A DNA stretch of 64,000 bases from Pseudoalteromonas prydzensis (GCF_001661495.1 NZ_BDDT01000002.1:186001-250000); one strand, 5' to 3'. Positions 9,307 through 20,523 are shown, counted from the stretch's first letter. Notes: generated from the letters alone by a model not told the origin. Numbers and translations are program-made.

Positions 9307-10791
9307 ATGACAATTCGTACTCGTGTTGCGCCTTCACCTACCGGTGACCCGCACCTTGGCACCGCTTACATCGCCTTATTCAACTATTGTTTTGCTAAGC
9401 AACAAGGTGGTGAATTTGTACTTCGTATTGAAGACACTGACCAAGTGCGAAGCACAGCAGAATCAGAGCAAGCGATCATGGATAGCTTACGGTGGTTAGG
9501 ACTTGAGTGGGATCATGGTCCCGATGTAGGTGGTGAGTTTGGCCCATACCGTCAATCAGAGCGTAGCGATTTATATAAAAAGTATGCTCACCAACTTGTC
9601 GACGACGGTAAAGCGTTTTACTGTTTCGCGACCAGTGAAGAGTTGGATCAAATGCGCGAAGAGCAGATGGCGGAAGGCCTTCGTCCTAAGTACGATGGCC
9701 GCGGTTTAAAGCTTACTGATGACGAAATTAAAGCAAACTTAGCTGCTGGTAAGCCTTATGTTATTCGTATGAATATCCCATCAGAGGGCACATTTAAATT
9801 TAACGATTACTTACGTGGCGAAATTGAGATCCCATGGGAAAACGTAGACATGCAAGTGCTACTTAAAGCCGATGGTTTCCCAACTTACTTCCTTGCTAAC
9901 GTGGTTGATGATCACCACATGGAAATTAGCCATATTTTCCGTGGTGAAGAGTGGATCAACTCTGCGCCGAAACTATTAAAGTTATATGAAGATTTTGGTT
10001 GGCAAGCGCCTGTATTAGGGCATTTACCTTTACTACGTAACCCAGATAAATCAAAGCTTTCTAAGCGTAAAAACCCAACGTCTATTAATTACTATAAAGA
10101 AATGGGTTATTTACCAGAGGCGGTACTTAACTATCTTGGCCGTATGGGCTGGTCAATGCCGGATGAACGCGAAAAGTTCACCCTAGCAGAGATGATTGAA
10201 CACTTTGATATGAAACGTGTGTCATTGGGTGGCCCGGTATTTGACGTTGATAAATTAAGCTGGTTAAACGGTATGTGGATCCGCGAAAACTTTTCTGACC
10301 AAGAGCTTATTCAGCGCTTTGTAGATTGGAAGTTTAACGGTGCAATGCTGGCTAAAGTGTTACCTGAAGCAAAAACACGTATTAATACTTTATCAGATAT
10401 GGTTGATTTAGCCGGTCATTTTGTGGGGGGTATACCAAGCTATGATCCCGCTTTATTAACAGCTGGCAAAGCCGATGAAGATGTAATTCGTCAAGCTTTA
10501 CAGTTCTTTATCTGGCAGCTTGAAGGTTTACGCAGCTGGCAAAAACCAGAAATTTTTGCAGTCGCAAAAGCTGTATCAACTTTCCATGAATTGAAGATCA
10601 AAGACTTCTTAGAACCGATTTTTGTGGCTATCACTGGTAAAACATCTTCAACGTCAGTGCTTGATGCCATGGAGATTTTAGGCTCAGATCTATCAAGAGC
10701 TCGATTAAGAGTCGCTTTAGCCCACTTAGGTGTTTCTAAGAAACAGGCTAAAAATATTGAGCGTGCTTATCGAGAGTATCCTCAAGACTAA
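9307..10791 (+). CDS. gltX: Glutamyl-tRNA synthetase
   Basis: A 494-residue class I aminoacyl-tRNA synthetase charging tRNA-Glu. It begins [20 protein letters not shown], containing the HIGH-type motif as HLGT, and has the KMSKS-type loop as KLSKRK near residue 255. A C-terminal anticodon-binding region follows. A clear ribosome site (AAAGAG) precedes the ATG and a strong hairpin terminator follows, so it looks monocistronic. Confidence 0.97.
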   Translation: MTIRTRVAPSPTGDPHLGTAYIALFNYCFAKQQGGEFVLRIEDTDQVRSTAESEQAIMDSLRWLGLEWDHGPDVGGEFGPYRQSERSDLYKKYAHQLVDDGKAFYCFATSEELDQMREEQMAEGLRPKYDGRGLKLTDDEIKANLAAGKPYVIRMNIPSEGTFKFNDYLRGEIEIPWENVDMQVLLKADGFPTYFLANVVDDHHMEISHIFRGEEWINSAPKLLKLYEDFGWQAPVLGHLPLLRNPDKSKLSKRKNPTSINYYKEMGYLPEAVLNYLGRMGWSMPDEREKFTLAEMIEHFDMKRVSLGGPVFDVDKLSWLNGMWIRENFSDQELIQRFVDWKFNGAMLAKVLPEAKTRINTLSDMVDLAGHFVGGIPSYDPALLTAGKADEDVIRQALQFFIWQLEGLRSWQKPEIFAVAKAVSTFHELKIKDFLEPIFVAITGKTSSTSVLDAMEILGSDLSRARLRVALAHLGVSKKQAKNIERAYREYPQD

Positions 10792-10812
10792 TTTATTTCG
10801 CGATATAATAAT

Positions 10813-10846
10813 AAGCCGCATTACTTACAATGCGGCTTTTTTGTTT
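10813..10846 (+). terminator. Rho-independent terminator of gltX
   Basis: A perfect 10-bp stem (AAGCCGCATT at 10813-10822 with AATGCGGCTT at 10829-10838), a 6-base loop and a following T-rich run, 22 bases after the gltX stop. Confidence 0.93.
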
Positions 10847-11019
10847 TTATACGCTTTAATATTGAGGCTGTGCTTTTACACTGTTGCACTTAAAGCGTAC
10901 AAAATGATACATACTTGTAAGTGATAATGCATTTTGCATGTGTTGTAGTTAATGGTAGTTAACTTGGATGTTAAATTTAAGTTTATGGATATTTATAAAA
11001 ACTACTATTAGGTATTACT

Positions 11020-14000
11020 ATGAAATTAACGACTGTTTCCGCTGCTGTTGCCGTTGCAATATGTAGCGCCAGTGCATTGCATGCTGCAAATATTCCGCAG
11101 CCTAATGAGCATACACCGCAAGCTGTAAATATTAACCAAGAACAAGCAAAACAAGTAGCTGATAAATTTCATCAGGTATATTCATCTTCTATGTTGCAAA
11201 ATGATGGCTTGAATGTTCAGCTTAATTCTCATGGCAATAAATTCCAAGAAGAAGGCCTTGATGGTGAGCATGTTTACATTGTTAAGTTAAAAAATAACTC
11301 AGTTGCATTGGAGGCACAAAATTTTGACTCACCACTAGCAAAAACATTACGTACACAAGGCGTGAGTAAAATTTTTGAAAAAGGTCGAGCGACTTCTGCA
11401 GCGGTGACAACATACCAAAATAAGCTTATTTCTAAGCAGCAAACAGTCATGCAAAATGTAACAGCTGTAACGGGGCGCACTAAAGTGCGACGCCATTTTA
11501 CAAAAGCGCTTAATGGTTTCTCAGTTAAAATGACTGAAACCGAGGCTGCACGCGTAGCAAGTTTAGGCGGTGTTGATGCTGTGATGCGAGCAAAAAAATA
11601 TGACCTATTGTCAGATGAAGGTCCAAAGCATATTGGCGCAGATAAAATCTGGGACGGTACGAGCGTACCAAGCGGCATTCAAGGTAAAGGTGAAGGCCAA
11701 ATCGTGGGTATTATTGATACCGGCATTAACTCTGATCACCCATCATTTTCTGCAATAGGGGGGGATGGCTTTGAGCATACAAACCCATTTGGTGCTGGTG
11801 TTTATGTCGGTGACTGTGTTGAAGAACCTGATGAAGTGCAGTGTAACAATAAACTGATTGGTGTGCGTTCTTACGATGTAATTACCGATGCATATGAAGC
11901 AATGATCCCAGGTTGGCCTGCCATTGGTGAGGACTACCAAGGCCACGGATCACATACAGCCTCTACAGCTGCAGGTAATATACTTTATGACGTACCTTAT
12001 ATGATTGCAGGTTTAGGTGAAGAATCTGATGGTGTGATACTCAAAGATGCCTTATTTCCACAAATTTCAGGCGTGGCACCCCATGCAAATATTATTTCTT
12101 ACCAAGTATGTTACCCAACTAGCGACGAGTACACAGGTTGTCCAGGCGAAGCCTTGATCGCAGGTATTGAAGATGCAATATCTGATGGCGTAGATGTTAT
12201 TAACTTTTCAATTGGTGGAGCAGACTCTAATGTTTGGGCTGATCCTGTTCAGTTGGCTTTTTTAGCAGCTCGAGAGGCTGGTATTAGTGTTGCCGCAGCC
12301 GCAGGTAATAGTGGTCAAGCATGTGGTGCGGAATGTTTTGGTGCACTTGATAATTCATCACCTTGGCTTGCACAAGTCGCTGCAACAACACATGCACGTA
12401 GTATCGCTGTGGAAACAGCTATTGATTTTGCCGGTTTTATTGATCCTGAGCTAGGCAGTGAAGTACCTACGTGGTCTGAAACTGGTTTAGTGGGTGGTTC
12501 AATCAATACAGATGAAATCACCGGTGTTGTGGTTTGGGCCAAAGATTATGAAGATATCAACGGCGAAGTGGATAGTATGGGGTACTGTACTGCCGATTAC
12601 CCTGCGGGTACTTTTGATTTCTTTAAAGACGGCACTGAAATTCCAGGTGCAGCGGATGGCAGTACCAATGTACTTGTGGTGTGTCAGCGTCATGATCCTG
12701 AAGATCCGAACGCAAATGCTCGAACAGCCAAAGTTGAGCATATTAAAGCCGGTGGTGCAGATGGTTTCATTATGTACAACCAAAATCGAGATCAAGGCAC
12801 TGTGGCAGAAAGTTATTCACTACCGAGTGTGCATTTTACCTATGAACAGTGGAATGGTGTTCACCCTGAGCAAGGCTTAGAAGACTGGCTTGATAGTACC
12901 TCAGAGCTAGGTCATCAAATTACCATTAATCCAACAGTAATTGAACGTCGTATAAATGAAGACAATGCTGATTGGCTTGCAGCTTTCTCATCTCGTGGTC
13001 CATCTTATGCGAATGAAGAAATTTTAGCGCCTGCTATTTCTGCGCCTGGGGTTAATATTTATGCTGCCTACTCTGATGAGCATCCGTTTACAACACCCCA
13101 TGGGCAAGATTATATTGCGATTAGTGGTACATCAATGGCATCACCGCATGTAGCTGGTACGATGGCGTTACTTCGGCAGGTACACCCAGAGTGGACCCCA
13201 GCTGAGATCCAATCGGCACTATTAATGACAGCAGATAATGTTGTGCAATATCGTCGTTTAAATCGTGCCAATGGTGATATTGATAAAGCCGAAACATATC
13301 GAGCAGGTACAGGGCGAGTGAATGTAGCAAATGCTGCTAAAGCCGGTTTTGTGATGGATGAGACGGCTGATAATTTCTTAGCGGCTGATCCATATAATGG
13401 GGGGACGCCACATAAATTGAATGTCCCAAGCCTAGTTAATTTTTCTTGTGCCCCGCAATGTCAATGGATCCGTACTATCACGGCAACGGAAGATGGTACA
13501 TGGTCTGTTACGCAAGATGATGTAGTTAACTGGAACCCAGATAGCCGTTCTCAAACAGCACAAAATGGCGTTAATATCGAAGTTATCCCAAGTACTTTTA
13601 GCCTGAAAAAAGGTGAAAGCCAAACAATTATCGTTAAATCATCGATTATGGATACGCAGGACTGGTTCAGTAACTCTGAAGTTGAGTTACACAGTGCGCT
13701 GACTTTTAAGGCTGAGCACGCGGATACCCCTGATGCTCGTTGGCCAATCGTATTTAAATATGACCGAGGTGAATTACCCTCATCATTACAAACGACTGCG
13801 CACTCAGAGCAAGGAACTTATGTAGCAAAAAATATAGCTTTACCTAAAGTTGACGCGCCTATAGGACAAGTATACAAACCCGTTAAGGCCGATGTTGAAA
13901 CGGTTTCTATCCCTAAAGATGATGAAAGGATTTTCCCTTGGGCTTTAAACCGCACTGATGAAGTGGATGAGAACGATATTTTAGATGAAGCGACTTTTAC

Positions 14001-16335
14001 TAAGTTTATTACTGTTCCTGCAAACAGCAAGCGTTTAAATGTTGAAATAACGGGGGTTGCATCACCTTTAGATGGTACGTTAGGTAAAGGGAATGCGATC
14101 GTTTACATTGGTAAAGATTATAATGGTGATGGGGTAGTTCAGCCACAAGATGAGATCTTGTGTGTATCAAACCATATTATGTATAACAACTTTTGTAATA
14201 TTAATAATCCAGAAGAAGGTGAGTATTGGGCAGTTATTTATAACCCTAATGACAGTGGCCATATTGGTGTTGAAGAATCGTTTGATGTAGCCATTGCCAT
14301 CGTTAAGGATGAAATAGCGGATAATTTTGATGTTAGTGTGCCAGCCAGCGATGGTAGTCAACCTGTTGACATGACCGTTAATTGGGATATGGAGATGGAA
14401 AAAGACAGCGTGTACTACTCGCTGATAGATGTGGGCACATCTGCCGTTAATCCAGGTAATATAGGCTCAATTCCATTTAAAATCACTCGTGGTAAGAATG
14501 TTGTTGAGTTCGGCTCCCCACAAACGGGTGCGAAAGTTGGTGATAAAGTGCCACTGACCTTTGCTGTGTTGGCAAACAACACAGGTATAGATCGTGATTT
14601 TGCGTTTGAGCTCACTATTCCAGATGGTTTAAATATTCGTGCTGAAGATGTATTGGTAGGTAGCAGTGGGGAGGCCGCAATTGAGTTTGTCGATGATAAA
14701 GTCATTATTTCTGGTATTCAAGCAGATACAAGGGATGTTGAACCGGACTATATAGTAACCAATAATATTTCGGATGAAATGTGTCGCTTGCCAAACTTGG
14801 GCAATAGTAACCCTGGTGGTTATATAAACCTGTCAGAATTTGGTATTGCTCCATCTTTATCAGGGTTTAATGAAGATGGCCTCACTAACTATAGAGATGG
14901 TTGGATCATTCCGTTTAATGCATTTTTCAACGGAAATTATAATCACTTTAGTTTATATAATAATACTGAACTGACGAATATTCCGAACACCTTTGTGCAG
15001 ATAAAAGGCATGGGAACGGTTGATTTAACTGGTTCGCCGTTTTTCTTCCCACAACATTCACCGTTCCCTTATAACTCTTTTCCGTATGAAATGATGGCGC
15101 CATTATGGCGTGGTTGGAGTTCAACGGGGTCAGGTTTTCAGCAAGATGTGTTATCAGTTGGTTTATCATCAAGTGAAGGTATTTCAGTAGCTGGGACATC
15201 ATCTGGCTGGGGAATCATTGAATGGGATAAAGCCGCTGATTATGGTGATGCCGTGTATGATTCAGAAACTAAAACATATACTTATACTAAACGCGATAAT
15301 AGTTTTGATTTCCAAGTAGTCTTTAATGCAAATACCCGCTTCGGTAAAGGTGAGCATGAGCTTTACTACGCTTACAACAATATTGATTTTGGTAGCACAG
15401 GCGCACAAGGTAGCATTGGACTTCAAGGTTTTAGAGGGCTGAGGTTTAACCGTGGTCCACTTGAACAGTACCGTGGTGTTGAGGTTGCCTATAATAATAT
15501 TAAAGACGTCGTTAAAGATGATTATATTGTCTGCATGGACTATGTTGGCCCTGAGTCATCACAATTTGAAGTAACAGCGTGGGCAGAAGTACTTCCTTCA
15601 GCGTCAGGACAAAATCTTGAAATTATGGCGACGACATCGATGTCAGACATGGCGGATAGCACTATGGTGAAGACGTTATCAGTGCCGGGTAACATCACTG
15701 TTGCACCGCTGAGCGACATGACTACCACAGAAGAAACAGCAGTAACGTTTAATGTTAGCTACATTGATGAAATGAATTCGAAGAATCAAGTTTCAATCAT
15801 TGCAGATAACGCCAGCTATACCGTTGACGGTGATACGGTGACGTTAACGCCTGCAGATAACTTCTTTGGTGAGATTGCCGTTGAAGTTGTGGTATCAGAT
15901 ATTGAAAATCCAACAGATAAAGCCAGCACTACGTTTATGCTAACAGTGACAGGTGTGAGCGATGCACCAGTGGCTGAGGTAGCAACGACGGACGTGGTTA
16001 TTACTGAAGGTGAGACAGTGACACTTGATGCATCAGCATCAATGGATGTAGATGGTGACGAGCTAACATTTGCATGGTCAGGAAAGGGTGTTATTGCCGA
16101 TGCAACAGCAGCGAAGACCACGGTTTCAGGCTTAAGCGCTGGTGAGCATGTATTCATCGTGACAGTTTCTAACGGTGAGCATCAGTCTGAGGCAAGAGTA
16201 AATGTCAGCGTTGTTGCAGCCTCTGAAGTTGATGAATCAGATGAGCAAGGAAGTGACAGTGGTTCACTTGCTTGGTTAACCGTGTTAATGACGGGTTTTG
16301 CAGGATTAAGACGTCGCGTTGTAAAACGTAATTAA
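11020..16335 (+). CDS. Very large secreted S8 family serine protease (subtilase) with GlyGly-CTERM-like tail
   Basis: A 1771-residue exported protein. It has a signal peptide (MKLTTVSAAVAVAICSASA), an inhibitor-I9-type propeptide (about 60-190) and a subtilisin domain with catalytic Asp233 (GIIDTGINSDHP), His309 (GHGSHTAST) and Ser705 (SGTSMASPHVAG). A large insertion between His and Ser (about 480-650) looks like a PA domain. Long beta-rich C-terminal regions include cadherin/PKD-like repeats (about 1560-1735). The last 30 residues read DSGSLAWLTVLMTGFAGLRR then basic residues, resembling GlyGly-CTERM sorting signals processed by rhombosortase. The role is probably extracellular protein degradation. 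It has its own terminator and upstream gap, so is probably transcribed alone. Confidence 0.93.
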   Translation: MKLTTVSAAVAVAICSASALHAANIPQPNEHTPQAVNINQEQAKQVADKFHQVYSSSMLQNDGLNVQLNSHGNKFQEEGLDGEHVYIVKLKNNSVALEAQNFDSPLAKTLRTQGVSKIFEKGRATSAAVTTYQNKLISKQQTVMQNVTAVTGRTKVRRHFTKALNGFSVKMTETEAARVASLGGVDAVMRAKKYDLLSDEGPKHIGADKIWDGTSVPSGIQGKGEGQIVGIIDTGINSDHPSFSAIGGDGFEHTNPFGAGVYVGDCVEEPDEVQCNNKLIGVRSYDVITDAYEAMIPGWPAIGEDYQGHGSHTASTAAGNILYDVPYMIAGLGEESDGVILKDALFPQISGVAPHANIISYQVCYPTSDEYTGCPGEALIAGIEDAISDGVDVINFSIGGADSNVWADPVQLAFLAAREAGISVAAAAGNSGQACGAECFGALDNSSPWLAQVAATTHARSIAVETAIDFAGFIDPELGSEVPTWSETGLVGGSINTDEITGVVVWAKDYEDINGEVDSMGYCTADYPAGTFDFFKDGTEIPGAADGSTNVLVVCQRHDPEDPNANARTAKVEHIKAGGADGFIMYNQNRDQGTVAESYSLPSVHFTYEQWNGVHPEQGLEDWLDSTSELGHQITINPTVIERRINEDNADWLAAFSSRGPSYANEEILAPAISAPGVNIYAAYSDEHPFTTPHGQDYIAISGTSMASPHVAGTMALLRQVHPEWTPAEIQSALLMTADNVVQYRRLNRANGDIDKAETYRAGTGRVNVANAAKAGFVMDETADNFLAADPYNGGTPHKLNVPSLVNFSCAPQCQWIRTITATEDGTWSVTQDDVVNWNPDSRSQTAQNGVNIEVIPSTFSLKKGESQTIIVKSSIMDTQDWFSNSEVELHSALTFKAEHADTPDARWPIVFKYDRGELPSSLQTTAHSEQGTYVAKNIALPKVDAPIGQVYKPVKADVETVSIPKDDERIFPWALNRTDEVDENDILDEATFTKFITVPANSKRLNVEITGVASPLDGTLGKGNAIVYIGKDYNGDGVVQPQDEILCVSNHIMYNNFCNINNPEEGEYWAVIYNPNDSGHIGVEESFDVAIAIVKDEIADNFDVSVPASDGSQPVDMTVNWDMEMEKDSVYYSLIDVGTSAVNPGNIGSIPFKITRGKNVVEFGSPQTGAKVGDKVPLTFAVLANNTGIDRDFAFELTIPDGLNIRAEDVLVGSSGEAAIEFVDDKVIISGIQADTRDVEPDYIVTNNISDEMCRLPNLGNSNPGGYINLSEFGIAPSLSGFNEDGLTNYRDGWIIPFNAFFNGNYNHFSLYNNTELTNIPNTFVQIKGMGTVDLTGSPFFFPQHSPFPYNSFPYEMMAPLWRGWSSTGSGFQQDVLSVGLSSSEGISVAGTSSGWGIIEWDKAADYGDAVYDSETKTYTYTKRDNSFDFQVVFNANTRFGKGEHELYYAYNNIDFGSTGAQGSIGLQGFRGLRFNRGPLEQYRGVEVAYNNIKDVVKDDYIVCMDYVGPESSQFEVTAWAEVLPSASGQNLEIMATTSMSDMADSTMVKTLSVPGNITVAPLSDMTTTEETAVTFNVSYIDEMNSKNQVSIIADNASYTVDGDTVTLTPADNFFGEIAVEVVVSDIENPTDKASTTFMLTVTGVSDAPVAEVATTDVVITEGETVTLDASASMDVDGDELTFAWSGKGVIADATAAKTTVSGLSAGEHVFIVTVSNGEHQSEARVNVSVVAASEVDESDEQGSDSGSLAWLTVLMTGFAGLRRRVVKRN

Positions 16336-16362
16336 TCACTCCCCCTAAGTGTGTTATGTAAC

Positions 16363-16387
16363 AAAGGGCCCTTCGGGGCTCTTTTTT
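16363..16387 (+). terminator. Terminator of the S8 protease gene with a UUCG tetraloop
   Basis: A 9-bp stem (16363-16371 with 16376-16384, one G-U pair) closed by the exceptionally stable C(UUCG)G tetraloop and followed by T residues. Confidence 0.92.
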
Positions 16388-16667
16388 CGTCTATGCAAAA
16401 ATTAATATTAGTGACTTTTATTTTTTATCTATATATCAATAGAATAAATGGTAACTTTGAGAGGGGGTCTAATGTAGCAAAATGTACCTTTTATTTAATT
16501 TTGTGTGCTTTGTGTTACATTGAAATTGGTTTTAATATATCTATTTAAATTATTATACAATTTTATCCGCAGAGGATATGATCGACCAATTATAGCTGCT
16601 ATGGCTATATGTAAATATATTGACTCTTTATACAGAAAAGTAATTAAATTAAGGTGGTTTGAATACA
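16388..16667. other. AT-rich intergenic region, no gene seen
   Basis: Together with the terminator this makes a gap of 332 bases after the protease gene. It is very AT-rich, with no ORF that has both a ribosome site and protein-like composition. An AAGGTGG ribosome site lies at its right end (16651-16657) for the following gene. Confidence 0.6.
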
Positions 16668-17507
16668 ATGATGAGGTTATTAGGGTTGTTGTGTTTTGTA
16701 TGCACAAGTGCAAGTGCTCAAAACGAGTTAAAACAACAACAATTAATAAAAAAATCAACATTACATGCGAGTATTACACTCGGCTATGGTGGTATTCAAA
16801 ATCCAGTCGCGAGTTCTAAAAATATTACCTCTGTGATACTGCCTAAGTTCTCTTATTATGGCGAACGCTGGTATGTGGATAACTTTGCTCTTGGCTATAG
16901 CCTTATCGAAACTGACCGCTATTATATAGATATAGCAGGTCGTTTTAATGATGATGGTTTTTTCTTCAAATTAGACGGTATAGACAAGCTTTTTGCAACG
17001 AGTATTGTTACTGATAACCATAAAACTCCAATTCATGGCTCCGCTCCAACTAAGACACTGACTCCTATAGAGCGTAATTTATCTTACTTAGCGGGCTTAT
17101 CATCAGGTTTGAAATTACCCGGTGATTCATGGTTAGAGTTAGCGTTATTGCAGGATATTACTGGTGTACATAATGGTCATGAAGTGCAAATTAATGGCTA
17201 TAAGTCAGTGGAAGTCTTAGGTGGTTTATTTGGCTTTGAGGCAGGGGCTAATTATAAAAGTAGTGATTTGATAGAGTATTATTACACAATTGCGCCAACA
17301 GAAGCCCTGACGAGACTTACTAAATACGAGTTGCAAAGCGCAATAAACTATCATTTCAAGCTGGCGTATGAGTATCCGATCAATGAGCAACTGAGTGTTG
17401 ATCTGCAGCTTAAACATACCTGGCTAGATCGCGAGTTAGCTAAAAATCCAATCATTAATGAAAACGGTTACTTCTCTGGGTTTGCAGGTGTTACTTATCA
17501 TTTTTAG
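16668..17507 (+). CDS. MipA/OmpV family outer-membrane protein
   Basis: About 279 residues. The ATG at 16668 (or the adjacent one at 16671) lies about ten bases after AAGGTGG. A signal peptide (MMRLLGLLCFVCTSASAQ) is followed by alternating beta-strand sequence typical of the family (SITLGYGGIQNPV, YYGERWYVDNFALGYSLIE) and ends FSGFAGVTYHF, with the terminal Phe recognised by the barrel assembly machinery. MipA/OmpV proteins are barrels linked to murein-hydrolase scaffolding or osmotic/antibiotic response. The gene is convergent with a DUF3019 gene, which elsewhere in the order often accompanies MipA genes. Confidence 0.82.
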   Translation: MMRLLGLLCFVCTSASAQNELKQQQLIKKSTLHASITLGYGGIQNPVASSKNITSVILPKFSYYGERWYVDNFALGYSLIETDRYYIDIAGRFNDDGFFFKLDGIDKLFATSIVTDNHKTPIHGSAPTKTLTPIERNLSYLAGLSSGLKLPGDSWLELALLQDITGVHNGHEVQINGYKSVEVLGGLFGFEAGANYKSSDLIEYYYTIAPTEALTRLTKYELQSAINYHFKLAYEYPINEQLSVDLQLKHTWLDRELAKNPIINENGYFSGFAGVTYHF

Positions 17508-17523
17508 CCCTACAGCACAATTG

Positions 17524-17964
17524 TTATAAACTCCAACCAAAACGGCGTTTAATGCGGTAATCCTTAGCTTCATAGCTGGCAATAGATAGTTCTTGTTCTT
17601 TGATAATTAAGTTAGTTAACGGATCAATTAGTTGTACTTTAAGAGACTGATTTGTATTTATTTTAAACCTTTCTTCAATTAGACCACTTTGAGCATAACA
17701 TTGGGTGTACTGAGGTCGGTTGGAAATTTCTAAACATAGCTCTTTAAATGGGGCGAGAATAAAACTTACCTGAATGTTCAATTCACACAACGCTTGTTTG
17801 GCTTCAGTAATACACACCGTTGGTGAGACTTTAAAAAAAGGCTTTTCAGTTGATTTTGCAAAGCTATTTATACTGCTAATCACAGAATAAATACATATTA
17901 TGTAGATTAATATTTTGTGTAGATTTTTCACATCAATTTTAAAAATCCTTGGGATATTACACAA
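17524..17964 (-). CDS. DUF3019 family exported protein
   Basis: Up to 146 residues, no ATG available. The longest frame starts at TTG 17964 behind AGG; a GTG at 17931 giving VKNLHKILIYIICIYSVISS is an alternative. Either start yields a hydrophobic export signal. The mature part (FFKVSPTVCITEAKQALCEL ... FGWSL) has the four cysteines and SPTVCIT / CE pattern of DUF3019, a small periplasmic family of unknown function from Shewanella-like genomes, often encoded with MipA and two-component genes. It is 16 bp from the convergent mipA-like gene. Confidence 0.72.
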   Translation of the reverse strand: MCNIPRIFKIDVKNLHKILIYIICIYSVISSINSFAKSTEKPFFKVSPTVCITEAKQALCELNIQVSFILAPFKELCLEISNRPQYTQCYAQSGLIEERFKINTNQSLKVQLIDPLTNLIIKEQELSIASYEAKDYRIKRRFGWSL

Positions 17965-18322
17965 CTGAATACCTATTTATAATAGCGGGTTTGAGCAATG
18001 TTTAAAGCTTTTTAGCTTTGTGTTGAGTCAGTGTTAAATCACAATTTACTTTTTACCTGTAAGAGGTTTGAACGGAGTTTATATAACTTAAGCAGTTATG
18101 ATTAATTACTAAGCGTAACATTAACTATCACGAAAATGTTGTCAGTTTGTTAGCACAAAATAATACACTTCATTAAAGGGGGAGTAAATCCCAGCCAAAA
18201 ATTAATTTGCTTCTATTTACTGATGCGGTTTTAAACCGCGATTTAGTTACATCAAAGTTGCGGTATTATTGCTTAAATAATTATTAATGAATTGAATAAG
18301 TGGCAGGAAATTGTTTGCTAAT
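17965..18322. other. Intergenic region between DUF3019 and MCP genes
   Basis: About 360 AT-rich bases upstream of the DUF3019 gene. I see a small palindrome (GCGGTTTTAAACCGC at 18225-18239) and no convincing gene. It must hold the DUF3019 promoter. Confidence 0.55.
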
Positions 18323-18358
18323 AAAACGCCGCGCTAGAAAACCTAGCGGGGCGTTTTA
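18323..18358 (-). terminator. Terminator of the chemoreceptor gene
   Basis: A long stem (AAAACGCC then CGCTAG on the left arm, complementary to 18343-18358 with one mismatch) flanked by A and T runs, 18 bases past the stop of the minus-strand gene. Confidence 0.85.
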
Positions 18359-18375
18359 TTAAGCGAGTTATTCGT

Positions 18376-20391
18376 TTAAACTTTAAACTCATCCACTGAT
18401 AAACGTAATTCTTCAGCGAGCTTAGCCACTTCAGAGCTGGAGATATTGGTTTGATTTGCGCCTTCAGCTGTTTGTTCAGCAATTGCTACAATTGACTCAA
18501 GACGTTCGCTGATCTCCTGTGATACTTGCTGCTGCTCTTGTGCTGCGGTTGAGATCTCTTCACTTACATCATGGGCTAGCGCAACGGCTGCAGTGATTGA
18601 ATCTAGTGCCGTATTAGCTAAATCTGATTGCTCAACACATGAGTCAGCTTGTTGTTTTCCTTTCGACATTGCTGTTACAGCGGCTTCAGCGCCAGTTTGT
18701 AATGACTCAATCATGGCTTGAATTTCTTGTGTCGAGGCTTGAGTTTTACTTGCTAGCGATCGAACTTCATCCGCTACAACAGCAAAACCACGACCTTGTT
18801 CACCGGCACGAGCCGCTTCTATGGCAGCGTTGAGTGCAAGTAGATTGGTTTGATCTGCAATACCACGAATAACATCAAGGATACTGCCGATAGAAGCGCT
18901 GTCTTGATGCAGCTTATTAATGACTTTTGATGCAGACTCTACTTCTCGAGCGAGTTGCTCAATGGTTGCTTTATTATTGTTAGAAATGCCTTTAACGCGA
19001 TCAGCTTCTTTATCCGCATTTTTGATTTCTTTAAGTGCCTGCTGAGCGCTGTTACTCACAGTTTGTGATGTGCTGCTCATTTCTGTGGTTGCAGTGGCGG
19101 CTTGCTCTACTTGCGCTTGTTGATTGCGAATAGCTTGGCTTGACTCACCAGTAATTGCAGAGGTTTCTTCTGATGCGGCAGCAAGCTGTGTAGAGCGAGA
19201 TATAATGCCTTGGATCAAACTGCGTAAACTTGTTATTAATGTATTACAGCTGCGCGATAGCTCACCAAATTCATCTTTTGCGCTATCATCAAGGCGCTGT
19301 GTCATGTCACCACTGGCAACGATATCGAGAATACGATTAACTTCAGCTAATGGTTTGATGATGCGATTGACCGTAATATAAGCCACAATGATAGCTAACA
19401 GAGTGGCGCTGATCATACCAATCCAAGTCCACAGGTTTGCTGCAGCAACATCACTGCTGACCTCTTTTTGTAACTCAAACGCGACATTACTGGCTTGGCT
19501 AACTAATTCATTGAGTTGTTTTAATGCAGTTGTTGTCGCTTGCTCTGCTTGAGCGAGCTCTGCTTCGGTGGTCGCAATGACATCAATTAAACGTTTTTTG
19601 TTGGCCGAGATACTATTATTGCCGAGAATGTTATCGCGAATAGAAGTAAAATAATTATTTAGGTCATTGTATAAACCGGGCTCTACAGCTTCCACCGCTG
19701 GTCTCAGTAGGTTTAAGCTACGTTCAATTTCTTCTAAGTAATAAAGTTGCTCATTTTTAACGATATCTAAGGTATTCTGAGTTTTCACTGTCAGCATATC
19801 AGTGCTATTTGTTACTAACGATAAAAAGTTATTTTCTAATTTATTAGCAGCTTGATACGCTCTACTATCATTAGCTTCTAAGCCATCTATATCGATGATA
19901 TCTAACACTACTGAGTTAGCGTCCTCCGCCGCAAGCTCAATGGCTTCTAATTGCGCACGCAGTGATTTATTGAGCTTTAGTTGATTACTTTTATCTTGTA
20001 ATAAATTTTCTACCGATTTAATAAAGCGTTTGTAAGTTTGCTCAACGTTTTGGCTACTTTTATTAAGTTCTGGGTTGTCGTGAACAACTTGCTGTAATTG
20101 TAAGTAAGATTTATCAAAGCGTTGTTTTTGTTCTAATACAGATTGTTGAATTGGCGCAAGTTCGGCGACTGATTCGGTGTAAAAACTTGCTTGCGCAGCT
20201 TTACTCATTAAAATAAATTCAACTTGCAGATCTGAGCTTTGCTCTAAAGCAGGCAGCGATAATTGATTGACTTGCTGTGCTGAATTATTAATATTTGCGA
20301 TTCTGAACAGTGAATTACCCCCAATTAAAAGAAGCAATAAGGTGATACAAATAAATCCACCCCAAATACGCTGGCTGACAGTTAAGTTCAT
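18376..20391 (-). CDS. Methyl-accepting chemotaxis protein
   Basis: A 671-residue chemoreceptor. The ATG at 20391 follows GGA at good spacing; another ATG at 20403 lacks a site. The first membrane helix is near residues 8-30 ([18 protein letters not shown]). A long all-helical periplasmic sensor covers about 30-315. The second membrane helix is near 318-340, then HAMP ([13 protein letters not shown]). The cytoplasmic signalling hairpin contains [20 protein letters not shown] near residue 515. It transmits ligand binding to CheA/CheW. The ligand is unknown. It is monocistronic, with a terminator directly downstream. Confidence 0.94.
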   Translation of the reverse strand: MNLTVSQRIWGGFICITLLLLLIGGNSLFRIANINNSAQQVNQLSLPALEQSSDLQVEFILMSKAAQASFYTESVAELAPIQQSVLEQKQRFDKSYLQLQQVVHDNPELNKSSQNVEQTYKRFIKSVENLLQDKSNQLKLNKSLRAQLEAIELAAEDANSVVLDIIDIDGLEANDSRAYQAANKLENNFLSLVTNSTDMLTVKTQNTLDIVKNEQLYYLEEIERSLNLLRPAVEAVEPGLYNDLNNYFTSIRDNILGNNSISANKKRLIDVIATTEAELAQAEQATTTALKQLNELVSQASNVAFELQKEVSSDVAAANLWTWIGMISATLLAIIVAYITVNRIIKPLAEVNRILDIVASGDMTQRLDDSAKDEFGELSRSCNTLITSLRSLIQGIISRSTQLAAASEETSAITGESSQAIRNQQAQVEQAATATTEMSSTSQTVSNSAQQALKEIKNADKEADRVKGISNNNKATIEQLAREVESASKVINKLHQDSASIGSILDVIRGIADQTNLLALNAAIEAARAGEQGRGFAVVADEVRSLASKTQASTQEIQAMIESLQTGAEAAVTAMSKGKQQADSCVEQSDLANTALDSITAAVALAHDVSEEISTAAQEQQQVSQEISERLESIVAIAEQTAEGANQTNISSSEVAKLAEELRLSVDEFKV

Positions 20392-20523
20392 ATAAAATTC
20401 CATAAAGAGAGTAGCAATTAGACTTTATCGGCTTTATTGCGGATAAGTTAAGTAATTAAATTTAATTACTTTTAACATTCATAACAACAAATCTAACAGA
20501 AGATGAATTATTTTTCAGGTTAT

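Noticed and set aside
12494-12880. 128-codon ORF within the protease gene
   Set aside because: Shadow frame of the subtilase, which is continuous with all three catalytic motifs.
16505-16819. 104-codon ORF overlapping the MipA gene start
   Set aside because: Different frame from the clear signal-peptide-bearing MipA gene and no ribosome site.
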